Below are positions 44,078 through 54,962 of a DNA stretch of 64,000 nt, piece by piece. The translations under genes and the position numbers were made by a program. Source of the stretch: Clonostachys chloroleuca (taxonomy: Eukaryota; Ascomycota; Sordariomycetes; Hypocreales; Bionectriaceae); assembly GCA_037952775.1 (NCBI GenBank), contig JBANAY010000003.1, positions 23,684,001 to 23,748,000 on the forward strand, written 5' to 3'. A model generated the notes under the pieces. The model saw only the letters and a program-made list of their open reading frames with translations. It made no database searches and was not told where the DNA came from. Positions within the stretch are counted from its first letter, which is position 1, and every line of letters begins with the position of its first letter.

Positions 44078-45658
44078 ATGGCACACGTCGTTCCAGGAGT
44101 CCCAGGCACCCGCTTCCCCAAGCACTATGCCATGAGCAAGTGGAACGAAGACCATCTGCGCTTTGAGGCCGACGCCTATGAGCTCGAGGTCATCGGATCA
44201 ATCCCCAGCGAGATTCATGGAGTCTTCTACCGCGTCCAACCAGACCACGCATTCCCACCCATCTTTGCCGAAACTGAGATCCCTCTCAACGGCGACGGCA
44301 ACGTCAGCTCCTTCACTATCAAGGACGGCCATGTAGACTTCAAGCAGCGCTACGTGCGCACGCCTAAGCTCATCGCAGAGCGTGAGGCCAGGCGTGCCCT
44401 CTTTGGCAGATACCGAAACAAGTTCACGGATGATCCTCGAGTGCAGAATGTTCTCAAGGGCACCACGGCCAATACCCATGTTGTATTTCACGACAACAAG
44501 CTCATGGCGCTCAAGGAGGATGCTCGTCCCATGGAGCTTGACCCCATCACGCTCGAGACCCTCGGCTACATTGACTACCACGGCACAATGCGTGCCCCCA
44601 CGCACACTGCGCATCCCAAGGCGGACTCTGCCACGGGAGAGCTTGTGTCCTACTCTTATGAGGCTGCGGGTGAAGCAACCCCAGACATCTGTTCCTTCAC
44701 CGTTGACAAGGACGGCAAGCTCTCCGAGGAGGTCTGGTTCAAGGCCCCATGGCCCTGCATGATCCACGACTTCTGGGCCACCGATAACTGGGTCGTTTTT
44801 CCTATCAATGGTCTCAAGGCCAGCCTAGAGCAGATGAAAGCCGGTGGTGACCACTTCTACTGGGACGAGAACCTCGACTACCAGCTGCTTGGTGTAATTC
44901 CTCGCAGGGGTGCCAAGCCAGAGGATGCAAAGTGGTTCAAGACCCCTCAGGGCTGTTACTCGCACACCATCAACGCCTACGAGGAGGATGGCAAGCTGGT
45001 ACTCGATGCAAACGTCTGGACCGACGCCCACTTCCCCTTCTTCCCTAACACCAAGGGTGAGAGGTTCTTCACTGATCCCCGCAAGGTCAAGGCACCTATC
45101 CTCCGCTATAGGTTCGACCCTACAGCTAGCACGGACAAGATGATCCACCCCGAGGGTGTACTCGTCGACGGCGTGAATGAGTTTGGCCGCATAGATGACC
45201 GTCTGCTGGGCAAGAAGTATTCACGCGTGTGGATTCTCAAGATCGATCCCACGCACCCTATCAAGCTCAACGACCACGAGGACGCCGCTGGAAATGTCGG
45301 TTTCAACACCCTGGTTTGCTTCAACTTTGACACAGGTGACCTGCAGTCGTACCGTCACGCGGACGATACCACATTCCAGGAGCCCGTCTTTGTACCCAGA
45401 CACGAGGGTGCTGACCCCGAGGACGGGTATATCCTCGTCGTAGCTGATCGGTATCGCGAAGGTCGCAACGTTGTGCTGCTTTTTGAGGCTTCGGATATCA
45501 CTAGAGGACCCCTAGCTGAAATCAAGCTGCCTTTTAAGTTGATGGATGGCCTGCATGGTAGTTGGGTGGATGGCAAGGATGTTGATGCAGCCAGGGCGGC
45601 CAGTGAGGCCCGACGAGCCAATGCCAATGGAACGAATGGAGTTGCAAAGAATCAGTAG
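44078..45658 (+). CDS. carotenoid-oxygenase-family stilbene/lignostilbene-cleaving dioxygenase (CAO-1-like)
   Basis: Single exon, 526 aa, the length of the characterised Neurospora resveratrol-cleaving oxygenase CAO-1. Seven-bladed-propeller RPE65 family with the four iron-binding His in order: THTAHP (~179), CMIHDF (230), CYSHTIN (296) and DGLHGSWV (~505). PSEIHGVFYRVQPDHAFPP and LNGDGNVSSF are typical of the fungal stilbene group rather than retinal-forming enzymes. The reaction is O2-dependent cleavage of the interphenyl double bond of a 4'-hydroxystilbene, giving two aromatic aldehydes. High GC in the third codon position suggests strong expression. This gene defines the likely upper-pathway substrate of the cluster. 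Confidence 0.93.
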   Translation: MAHVVPGVPGTRFPKHYAMSKWNEDHLRFEADAYELEVIGSIPSEIHGVFYRVQPDHAFPPIFAETEIPLNGDGNVSSFTIKDGHVDFKQRYVRTPKLIAEREARRALFGRYRNKFTDDPRVQNVLKGTTANTHVVFHDNKLMALKEDARPMELDPITLETLGYIDYHGTMRAPTHTAHPKADSATGELVSYSYEAAGEATPDICSFTVDKDGKLSEEVWFKAPWPCMIHDFWATDNWVVFPINGLKASLEQMKAGGDHFYWDENLDYQLLGVIPRRGAKPEDAKWFKTPQGCYSHTINAYEEDGKLVLDANVWTDAHFPFFPNTKGERFFTDPRKVKAPILRYRFDPTASTDKMIHPEGVLVDGVNEFGRIDDRLLGKKYSRVWILKIDPTHPIKLNDHEDAAGNVGFNTLVCFNFDTGDLQSYRHADDTTFQEPVFVPRHEGADPEDGYILVVADRYREGRNVVLLFEASDITRGPLAEIKLPFKLMDGLHGSWVDGKDVDAARAASEARRANANGTNGVAKNQ

Positions 45659-46107
45659 CTTATTAATTACCTAGCAGTAGTGTATCAGATTGTATATCGG
45701 TTGAACTCGATTGAATCTAAAAAGACTCCAACTCGTCGTCAAGACAACAATAGTCGCTCACCGCACGGAATGTAGCTCACGTAAAGTTTCTTATATGAGT
45801 ATATAACTCTTCTTCACCAGGCTCAGATTAGCTTAGCTATTTGGCCAATACAGGCTGGAGAGTAAATGCACGTTACTTGAACTACAACGCGGATTCTTGA
45901 ACTGTCGTTCTGCTCGTATCTATACGCATCTAGAGCCCCGATTATAGACATGAACGTAGACCTTGGGATGGCGTTCATTCGGCACAATATCTGCGGTATC
46001 TATCAATACAGCACGTCGGCATGCTACATAAATCGCGCGGTGCGGTAAAATGCTGTATTAGAGGCAACTACCCAAGCTACCGACTATCCATATCATCGCT
46101 TCCTACT
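45659..46107. other. convergent intergenic region
   Basis: Tail-to-tail gap between the CAO-like gene and SDR 2; no coding signal recognised. Confidence 0.45.
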
Positions 46108-46890
46108 CTAAAACACACCACTTCCTCCGCTGATGGGTATAAACGCCCCGTTAATCCAGCTCGCCTTGTCTTCAGAAAGAGTCGCAACCGCCCAAGCAAC
46201 CTCCTCGGGTGTACCGACCCGAGGAGCTACAGGCGTGGCATCGATCACGGGCTGCAAGGCCTCCCTCACAAAGCTGGGCGCCGCGTTAAACGCGTCTGTC
46301 CCAATGGGGCCCGGGGCGAAGGCGTTGACAGTGCATCCGTATTTACGGGGCAGCTCTATCGCCCAGCACCGGGTGTAGACCTCAACGACGCCCTTGGTGC
46401 CCGCATAGATGCTCGAATCCGGGGCGGGGCATCGGGAAATAGAGCTGCCAATGTTGATGATGCGCGAGTTCTTGCGTGACAAATGCTTGAGAACGGCACG
46501 AGTGAGAAAGAAGAATGTTCCCCTCGCGTTGAGGTTGAAGACATCATGCCACGTCTTGTTGACCTTTTCATCATCAGGATCGTCAAGAGGTGCGGGACGG
46601 TTGATGCCGGCGCTGTTGATCAGGATGTCAATCTTGCCAAAGGCCTTGGCTGCCGCGTCGGCAAGGGTCTGTGGTCCCTCGGGGGTTGACAGGTCGGCTT
46701 CTACAGCGACTGCTCTTCCTTTTGCATTGAGGTCCTCGAGGACCTTTTCTGCATTGGCTTTCTCGCTGGCGTTGGGATAATTGATCACCACCGACGCCCC
46801 GCGGCTAAACAGCTCGCGTGCGATGGCGGCGCCTAATCCTGACGAAGACCCGCTGATTAGAGCGACTTTACCGGAGAGCGATGAGGACAT
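46108..46890 (-). CDS. short-chain dehydrogenase/reductase (SDR) 2
   Basis: Single exon, 260 aa. SGSSSGLG cofactor loop, NSAG in place of NNAG, catalytic Ser in GSSIS and YAGTK as Tyr-x-x-x-Lys. It shares ELPRKYGCTVN, the PGP turn and a WINGAF...SGG ending with SDR 1 (13911-14732), so an in-cluster duplication with later divergence is likely. Alcohol/ketone interconversion on a phenylpropanoid or a benzylic alcohol is the plausible role. Confidence 0.93.
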   Translation of the reverse strand: MSSSLSGKVALISGSSSGLGAAIARELFSRGASVVINYPNASEKANAEKVLEDLNAKGRAVAVEADLSTPEGPQTLADAAAKAFGKIDILINSAGINRPAPLDDPDDEKVNKTWHDVFNLNARGTFFFLTRAVLKHLSRKNSRIINIGSSISRCPAPDSSIYAGTKGVVEVYTRCWAIELPRKYGCTVNAFAPGPIGTDAFNAAPSFVREALQPVIDATPVAPRVGTPEEVAWAVATLSEDKASWINGAFIPISGGSGVF

Positions 46891-47292
46891 TTTGTTGAGG
46901 TGGGTTTTGTTCTATCAAGATAGTAAGAGTAGGTAGTCTTGAGAAATGTGAAGGTGTGGATGAATGGGTCTGTCACTGTTACTAGATACTCATCAAGACG
47001 CCGTTATGATCCTCATCTTTATAGACAGACACGATTGAGATCTGTCGACAGCCCCGTCATAAACGCATACAGGTGGGTTAAAACCAATCGTAGGATGTAA
47101 CTCGGGACAGTGACACTGGGGTATGTTACACCACCGTAGTCAAACTGCTGACCACCCACCTGAGCAGGGTGGGGAGGTTGGAGCCACCGTGTCCCATTGG
47201 CTCTCTATAAAGACAAAACAAGCACAACGAAGCATGTGATTTCGATCATGTTAGCTGCTTTGAATCCAATCACACATATTCCTGTCCTCAAC
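46891..47292. promoter_or_regulatory. bidirectional promoter, SDR 2 / FAD monooxygenase
   Basis: ACCACCCACC at 47151-47160 and GGTGGGGAG at 47168-47176 lie only 8 bp apart in opposite orientation, 117-142 bp before the monooxygenase ATG. Confidence 0.6.
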
Positions 47293-48995
47293 ATGCCCTT
47301 GAACATCGTTATCATCGGAGCTGGGCTGGGTGGGCTCGCTGCCGCCTTGTCTATTAAGAAAGAGACACCAACCCATGATGTTTTCGTCGTGGAATCTGCT
47401 CCTGTTTTGGCCGAGGCAAGTCTTTCGAAACTCGTCTTCGTTGACATGGCCCGCTTACAGTTTCGTGATGTAGATTGGTGCAGGTCTCCAACTCACCCCG
47501 AATGCTACACGACTGCTCCTAAGGTGGGGTTTGAAGCCTAGCCTAGAGAAGCTGGCGAGTAGTCCCGAAGAATTCCTCGTTCGTCGGTTTGACGGGCGCA
47601 AGGTTCTTGGTAACCGCCAAAACTTTGCCGCTGAGATGCTCGACAAGTATAACTCACACTATTGGGACATGCACCGAGCCGACCTACAACTCGCCATGTT
47701 CGAGCGGGCCAAGAGCCTTGGCGTCCGCTTCAAGTTCGGTACCTTGGTGAAGGACGTGGATCTCAGCATACCTCAATTGACGACAGATAAGGAAGAGAAG
47801 ATCACGGGAGATCTAGTGATTGCTGCAGATGGTGAACAATAGAACCTCTCCCCTCCTCTCGTGTGATCAGTTGCTGACATGATGCAGGACTCTGGTCCAA
47901 GACTCGATCCACGGTTCTTGGTAGACCCAGTCCTCCTATCGCCACGGGAGACCTTGCATACCGTATCGTTTTGAAGGCGGAGAACATCAATGATCCCGAG
48001 TTGCTTGACTTCATCAAGAAGCCACGTGTTTGCTTGTGGGTTGGCCCGGAATGCCATGCCATCTACTACCCACTCAGGAACAATACGATGGCAAACATCG
48101 TCCTGCTGGTTCCGGATAATCTGCCAGACAATGTGGCCAAGATGGCTGGTGACCTTTCTGAGATGCGAGAGATCTTCCACGACTGGGACCCACTGTAGGT
48201 TGATTGCTGGCGTCGTTTGACATCCAAAGCAGCCAGCTAACTGATGGTATCAGACTACAAAAGTTTCTATCTCAAGTGGAAAAGATAGAGAAATGGAAGC
48301 TTATGCATCGTGAGTACCATCAAACCTAGGCTGTAGAGGGCCTCTAACAACGAATAGTGGATGAACTGGAGCGCTGGTACAATGACGAGGCCACCGTCGC
48401 ATTCCTGGGCGATGCTTGCCATCCCATGCTTCCCTATATGGCGCAAGGAGCTGGCTCCGCGATTGAAGACGGTGCTGCATTGGGCATCATTCTCTCCAAG
48501 GTCAACAGCAGACAAGAACTTCCCGATGCTCTGAAAGCGTATCAGGATCTGAGAGTTCCTCGTAGCACCGCGCTGCAAAAATGGAGCATGAAGCAGGTAC
48601 GTCTAGTATTTGGCAGAGGCTTCGATTGCAAGATGGGGGATCGGCGTATGATATTAACTTTTGGTGCAGAGACATACTAACCATTTGTCTGACGGACCGG
48701 AGCAAGAAGCCAGGGACCATCTCGCTGAATCTCAACTTTATAATCAGCAACCTGGATACCCATTCTACTGGTTGGTGCCGCCTGCGTCATCAATGCTCTG
48801 GGACCTATCGCTGACATTGTTCATAGGATTGATCCGGCCGCACAAGATTTTGTATATGGGTATGATGTTGTGGCTGAGGTGAGTGAATCCTGAAACCCCT
48901 GTTGGACGTATCTCGTGCTTTGTTTCCATACTCATATACACCTGGGATAGCTGGACAAGATCGGCATCAAGACTACAGCATCAGTTAGTGTTTAG
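47293..48995 (+). CDS. FAD-dependent aromatic monooxygenase (salicylate-hydroxylase-like)
   Basis: Eight exons (47293-47415, 47474-47831, 47888-48194, 48254-48309, 48358-48596, 48670-48770, 48827-48878, 48951-48995), 426 aa. N-terminal GxGxxG (IIGAGLGGLAAA), DG motif IAADGLWSKT, and the FAD-binding GD motif FLGDACHPMLPYMAQGAG. This is the group A flavin hydroxylase pattern of salicylate 1-monooxygenase, 3-hydroxybenzoate 6-hydroxylase and resorcinol hydroxylase. With a decarboxylase and a hydroxyquinol dioxygenase in the cluster, formation of catechol or hydroxyquinol is expected. The first intron (47416-47473) has a GCAAGT donor. ATG 47293 is preferred over 47248 because family proteins start just before the GxGxxG loop. 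Confidence 0.9.
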
Positions 48996-49806
48996 AGAAG
49001 CCGAGTAGTTTATCAATCAAGAAACAAGAGGAATTTGGGGACTGTCCATCGCATTCTTTATATTAAATATGAGAATCTCAATAAAGATTGTTTGTCAGTT
49101 GGTTTATCGTCCTGTTTATTACTGATATACTGAGTTCCATGCCTTTGAGACCGTCGTATGGGTGAAATTTAGTATAAACTCTGTGTCTTTTAATGTGTTT
49201 ATATAGTAATAACAGATTCTACGACTGAAGGTTCTCTTGGTGTCTCAAGTACCTCTTGTCAAGTGCACAGCGCCTCTTTCAACTTCAGACCTTGCACCTA
49301 GCATACGCGAAATCAATCAGTGATCTTCCTCAGCAACATCAGATATTTGATACCGTAAAAAAACCCAACTTTCCAGGATTCCGATATAGCTCAAGGTTGT
49401 ACAACCCCACGGCAGCGCAGCTCCACATCCTTCAACTCTACGTATTGGTTTCAGTGTAGCATTATCCCCCCCCCCCAAAACCCCAACGGTGATAGTTTCA
49501 CTAACTATCATATCAAGTAAATTGTTTTCTGCCGTTGATAAAATCAAAAGGGCTTATGTGGCTACTCCAATTTCAGTGAATGGGCATCGCTTAGGGCGGG
49601 GTGGCGGGTGGTAACGCTTGCGTTTTCACCCACCTCACTCAACAACAAACAGGTGGCAACCAACTCTGGTGGGTGCCCGAGTTTCCCGGTTCCACTGGCA
49701 CGGCTATCTGCAACTAGGCATTTTGGTTCTAGCTTTAAATAATTCGACTTTTTGACAAGTTTATTGACACATCCTTCCCCATCATTTCACGTACAACACA
49801 ATCATC
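48996..49806. promoter_or_regulatory. upstream region of the berberine-bridge-type gene
   Basis: A C11 run lies at 49466-49476. The last 220 bp hold several loose copies of the shared element: GGGCGGGGTGGCGGGTGG (about 49594-49611), TCACCCACC (49627-49635) and GGTGGGT (49665-49671). Confidence 0.5.
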
Positions 49807-51331
49807 ATGGCCTCAGTTCCAAACACTCTGTCTCAGGGCTCTGAGGGCTACGACCAGCTTCGTCGCAAGTTCTTCAACACGCGAGTCCCTGATGTCCACC
49901 CAGCCGAGATAGCCAGCCCAACCACCACATCAGAGGTTGTGGCCGCCGTCAAGAGGGCGCGGGAACATGACTGGAAGATTGGCATCCGTTCCGGTGGCCA
50001 CTTGTTCTTCTGTAACGCATTACTCGAGGGCGGCCTCCTCATCGACACGCGTAATCTAAACCGAGATATTGAATACGACCCTGCGACCAACACAGCTGCC
50101 ATCAGCCCTGGTCACAAGGTTGAAGATGTGACCAAGTTCCTCGAACCCCGTGGTAGGTTCTTCCCGACTGGCCATTCAAGATCTGTCGCTGTTGGCGGCT
50201 TCTTGCTTGCTGGTGGCCAGGGATGCTTCCTACGCGGGTGGGGTTACACCGCCCCTACCTGGGTCACGCAGCTGGAAGTCGTCACCTCAGAGGGCGAGAC
50301 AGTCATTGCTAGTAAGACCCAGAACTCCGACCTGTTCTGGGCAGCACCAGGCAGCGGACAAGGCTTCTTTGGAGTCATCACCAGAATTTGGGTCAAGACG
50401 ATTCCGACGAGAAAGCTCTTCGATATTACCATGATCGTTGATTCCACTGATATCTTCAAGCCTCTCCTCAAGTGGACACTCGCAATGTCCAGCAAAGTCC
50501 CCAAGTACGGCGTGGATCTGTTCTACGCAACATTTTACGCTGACAAGGACGACCCCAATGGTGGCCACGAGTCAGCCGCAAAGCGCGTCTTTCTTGCTAT
50601 CAACTTGACCATCTTTGCTGATTCTTTGGATGAGGCCAAGGTATTGGCTAGTCCGCTAGACTCATTCCCTGAGGAATTTAACAAGCACATTGTTACTACA
50701 GTTCCATTGATGGAAAGGACCTGGGAAGAGCTCTGGGGCCTTCAGGAAAGCTTTCAGCCTCAAGGAAACGGCGAAAGATGGAATGTCGACAGCATTCTTG
50801 TCGATCCCAAAGCTTCTGACGACGAGGCAAGTTGCTCAATATTGATTCAATAATTAAGTGCTAACAATGGGGCCTTTAGGTAATTGATGCCATCACCCCG
50901 GCCTTGTTCAACTTGCCTTCCCGTCTGTCCTCGGGCACATTGTGCCCCATAGACTATTACCCCAATGAGGCGGATCAGGCTCTGAGTCTACCTCAGAAGA
51001 CTTATGTCTCCACCATGCTCTGCTGGAAAGATCCCAAGAAGGACGCGGCTATGGATAGATGGTTGCTCGACGCATATACCAAGGCAGATAAGGTATCGTG
51101 CGGTGTATACGTCGCCGATTTTAACGAGAAGCACAGGAAGCCGAAGGTGAGCCTGGCCAAGACTTCTAGTCTTACAATCGATACTGACTGGTAGAACAGG
51201 TCATGACAGATTCTGCGCTGAAGAAGTGGCTTGAGATAAGGGACAAATGGGATCCTTCCGAGACCTTCATTGGTCATCGTGGGTTCAGTAGTGTTTTGGA
51301 TAAGAGCGCGGGTACTGGTAGCAGGCTATAG
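49807..51331 (+). CDS. FAD-linked oxidoreductase, berberine-bridge-enzyme type
   Basis: Three exons (49807-50826, 50880-51146, 51200-51331), 472 aa. FAD_binding_4 domain with IGIRSGGHLFF (His for 8-alpha flavin linkage) and VAVGGFLLAGGQGCFLRGWG, then a substrate domain. The usual C-terminal BBE NY-x-N is not obvious; the end reads WDPSETFIGHRGFSSV. Enzymes of this family oxidise phenolic alcohols, sugars or alkaloid precursors. There is no secretion signal, so it is probably intracellular. The first intron (50827-50879) uses a GCAAGT donor with a clear GCTAAC branch site. Confidence 0.9.
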
Positions 51332-51845
51332 ATAATACAGCGGGTACCATTTGGGTCAAATTAACATAGTTATCTTGTCTTTGCTATGGCAAATAGCAAA
51401 TATCACCCACGGTCCAGAAGTGTGACCCAATTCGCCACGTTCACACGCCCACATATGCCTGTGAATAAACATTGAATCATAGTGACTGACAGCCGTTTTG
51501 AATATAGGGCAGTTGCCTCCAACTCAATACTCAACGTGTATGTCCATGCTAAGAGCTAAAAGTGATGCTTATTACTGCCAATATACTAATAATAGGCAGA
51601 TTGGAAGGTACTTGCTTATGTGTGGGAGTGGAGGAGTGGCAGTCAAGCAGGACACAAGTTCTACGAACTCCAATGCTCAAGAAACAAAGTCTCTCGCACT
51701 TGTGTTGGGTGGCATTTCAGATCAAATAGAATAGTCAATAAGACAACTAGAGATCAAATGCCATTTTCTAGACTGATGGGCAAAGTTTGAAAAAAGATTG
51801 GACCTTCCACCTCAAAGCGAGCCAACGACTACCAGTTTGGGTATC
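51332..51845. other. convergent intergenic region
   Basis: Tail-to-tail gap between the BBE-type gene and the second NmrA-like gene. Nothing recognised. Confidence 0.45.
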
Positions 51846-52952
51846 CTATGGATGGTTGGAGTGAAGGTGGCCTTTTTTGAGTTCATAGTTGGGAAGCTCA
51901 TCCGGCTGCCAGTGAACGATTCCCTTCCATTCGCCCGAAAGAGGGCCTCTCAAATCATCTTCCAGGGTGGTTTTGGGCAGATCAAGTTTCTCATTCCATA
52001 TTCCCAGCGGGCGGAAATCGCCGATTGCCTCGCCATCTGGGCCGTAATCGAAGAGAATAGCCTGGACCTGGTGACCCAGGCCCCAATTCAAGCCTTTTTT
52101 GACATCTTCCAAGGCCTTTGGCATGACTTCCTTCGAGGTGACGTTCTCGATCTGCCATTTCTGGCCTGTTAACTTCTCCACCACGGCCAGGATCTCGTTC
52201 TGCGTAACTGTGTAAGATGCAACGTGAATGTACGTATTCTTTGCCTCCTCCATGCGCTCTGGGTTGGTGATGAGCGAATAGAGAGCCTGGGCAGCTAGAT
52301 TACGGGGACCCGTAGACATTGGAACGTTGCCACCATTGTAAATACGTACTTTCTGTTCCTTCATGTCAAATCCTAGAAGTCCGTCGATAACGCACTATGA
52401 ATTTAGGTCAGCTTCCGAGTCTGAGATTCGGTTCTGGAGACTCACGTGGTCGACCCAGGGATTACACAAGATAGCAGTCCAGCTCATCGTATCCTGGGTT
52501 GTCTCTAGATGTTTGACAATAGATCGTTTCTTGGTAGCGAGCAACATGTTTTCAGCAAAAGCTGGGTAGTAGGTCCTGACTCCGTACTCAGAAGGGAAGA
52601 AGCGCTTAACGCCTGCCTTGACGGCTGCATCGATGACAGTCTCATGGTCGACGGTGGACTCTGGTGGGAGAAGCATGATGACAACATCTTGTCCTCGCAA
52701 ACTTTTAACAAGTGACTCAAAGCTGTAGTCTGTGGCGATGACATTCAAGCCAGTACGAAATTTGGCACCCGAATCTTTCCTCGTTAAGACGGACACGTGC
52801 AGTGGCGAGTCTTTTTGAGACAGAAAATGGTCTTGGATATTAACTCCAAGGTTACCACTGGCCTATCAATTCGTTAACATCATGAATCTAGATGTGCTAC
52901 CCATATTCATACGTACGCCAATCAGAACAACGTTCTTGAGCAGGGCTTCCAT
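51846..52952 (-). CDS. NmrA-like / isoflavone-reductase-family protein (second copy)
   Basis: Three exons (52952-52917, 52862-52446, 52394-51846), 333 aa. The dinucleotide loop VVLIGASGNLG is assembled across the first intron at the same place as in the left-end homologue (1-406). AGVKRFFPSEYG follows at about residue 100. The family reduces isoflavones, lignan precursors or related phenolics with NADPH, or acts as a redox sensor. Shared intron position and motifs argue for a common ancestor of the two genes. Confidence 0.9.
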
Positions 52953-53817
52953 ATTTGCTGGGTGACGAGTAGTAGTGGACAATCACGCATAAGTTTTGAC
53001 GAGAATGAGCGACCGAGGATACCTTTAGATTGAATCGAAGACGGGCAGGTCGATTATATCTTATTTCCATCAGAAAAGATTTGTAACTACAAATTGAACT
53101 GCAGGAGTATGTTTCCGGCTCGTAGCCTTTTTACCCCGCGCTTGTGCCACCGAGCGGGTGGCTCCAGCATTTCGATACCCTCACGTAAGCCTTTACATGA
53201 GACCAAGCCTGGATTGTGTTAACTAACCCTAAACGGGAAAAATCAACGACTCTCTGTGGGATGTGACTAGTTGAGAGGAAGGTTTTGCCTACGCTTGCCC
53301 TTGCAAAGTACAAGAATCTAGATTAGCTTGCGGGACCCCGCCTTTACATTCCACTACTTACTCCGCGTCTCCAGGTTTTCTCTCAACCGGAGGGATAGGA
53401 TGATACCCCCCACCAGGAAACTTCCCACTCTCGATAGGTGGAGAGTTGACGTCTATAGCACATGCCAGTTGAAACAAACATCTTGTTATCTCATCTCATA
53501 CCTAACCGTATCTTCATCGACAATGCGGAAAGGCCATAGAAATGGACTGCTTTATTATCCAGTATACTAATTGGTTCTTTAGAGTCGAGAGCGTATAGAG
53601 TGCCCAGAGGTTTTATGTTATGTACCCTCAACCGTGCAAATACTGGCCTCTCATTTGAACATCTAAGAGTACAGAGACGTCATTCGCAAAATTAATGAAT
53701 CGATAAGCGGGTGGAATCGTGAGACAACGCGAGAGGGAGCAATCATTAGGCAAATGTCTCTCTGTGGAAGAGCTTCTTCCCCTAACTACTGATTCCGCCG
53801 CTTCAATAACCTCCAGA
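52953..53817. promoter_or_regulatory. upstream region of the second NmrA-like gene
   Basis: CCCCCCACC at 53406-53414 and an AGGTGG about 25 bp further on, roughly 450 bp before the start, match the shared element loosely. No coding region supported. The right part is the 3' flank of SnoaL 1. Confidence 0.4.
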
Positions 53818-54291
53818 TCAAGCAACAGAGTTCCCATGCTTGATATTTTCAGGATGAACCTGTTGAATAACGTCCCAGTGCTCCACAACCTTGCCGTTCT
53901 TCCATTTGTACAGGTCAAAGACATGCTCGCCTGAGTCGCCTGGCCAGCGCTCGGAGAAAATCTGTGCCACAATATAATCTCCATCAACAAGAACCCTCTT
54001 AAACTGCATGTTGAAATGCGGCTCCCCGGGCCCCGTCCAGTGCTTTGCCGCGATAGACTTGAGAATCTTGGATGCTTCAATGATAGATTCGCGTCCGTCA
54101 GCCACCAGCTGGCTATGTTGTTTGTAGTTTTCATCTACAAGCTCAAACGTTCTATTGTAGTCGTAATATTTGAAAGTCGCTAGATGCAATTCGATTACTG
54201 CTTTAGCCATGATTGCTTGGTCTTGGGTGTGAGGAGGTTGGTCAGTGAGTCCGGCGTAGATCCTCTCGACTTCGGCAGTATAGGCACCCAT
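53818..54291 (-). CDS. SnoaL-like (NTF2-fold) protein 1
   Basis: Single exon, 157 aa. It starts MGAYTAEVERIYAGL; the typical HxxxFKYYDYNRTFELVDENYKQH and a C-terminal FDLYKWKNGKVVEHWDVIQ match SnoaL-like polyketide-cyclase/ketosteroid-isomerase folds. The conserved His-Trp-Asp near the end is retained. Could isomerise, hydrate or bind a small aromatic or lactone intermediate. Divergent from the fourth P450. Confidence 0.85.
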   Translation of the reverse strand: MGAYTAEVERIYAGLTDQPPHTQDQAIMAKAVIELHLATFKYYDYNRTFELVDENYKQHSQLVADGRESIIEASKILKSIAAKHWTGPGEPHFNMQFKRVLVDGDYIVAQIFSERWPGDSGEHVFDLYKWKNGKVVEHWDVIQQVHPENIKHGNSVA

Positions 54292-54962
54292 CTTTTAGCC
54301 GTTGAAAGATGATGCTTTGACTTTTATACTAATTTATTCAGAAAAGGGAAAAAGTTGATCTTTATAAAGCTTTAATACGGCCAGGAGATCAAGATAGGCT
54401 TGGTTAGCTCTTGAGGCTGGTCGGCTGGTGAGTGCTCTATTTAGTGCCTTTATTCCTGTCGATATTCTCAGTGGGGAGACCACTGATTTACTCTTCCAAT
54501 CGGTGGTGGTACTATGATTTGTTGCTGTGCTTTTAGGACAACCTAGTTGAGTGGGAGTGGGAACTTGGTGGGGAGGTTCTATCCGTTCAACTTTCGACCA
54601 TCTGCATGTATTGGTGGGGAAAGGCATCAAACGACCATAGAGCTTCCAGAATGTTAGAGCCAATGGTGCTAGGCAACATATCATGTCCACGACAGTGGGG
54701 CCACACATGGTGCTCGTCGTATTTGACACCTTCTCTTGTTTCGAAGCGAGACGCCATACCTCGTAAGAATCATTGTGGGCAGTGGAACTAAGGAATAACC
54801 CCACCGATAGTCGGGGGAATCATGCCTCCCGAGAGTCCGCTCTGGCTTTGCTCTTGTCAACAATCTGTCGCCGTACATATGTTAAAATAGCGCAGAAGCG
54901 CCCCAGATCTGAACAATATTCAGTCCATATCGAGATTATTCTCGCCACTTCATCCAACGACG
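54292..54962. promoter_or_regulatory. bidirectional promoter, SnoaL 1 / P450
   Basis: GGTGGGGAG at 54567-54575 and GGTGGGGA at 54613-54620, with a GAGTGGGAGTGGG run at 54549-54561 immediately before. Confidence 0.6.

Noticed and set aside
44198..44767. Long open frame on the minus strand (189 codons)
   Set aside because: It is a shadow of the GC-rich CAO-like gene on the plus strand and has no family motif.
49466..49476. C11 homopolymer
   Set aside because: Simple run in an intergenic region; no gene depends on it.
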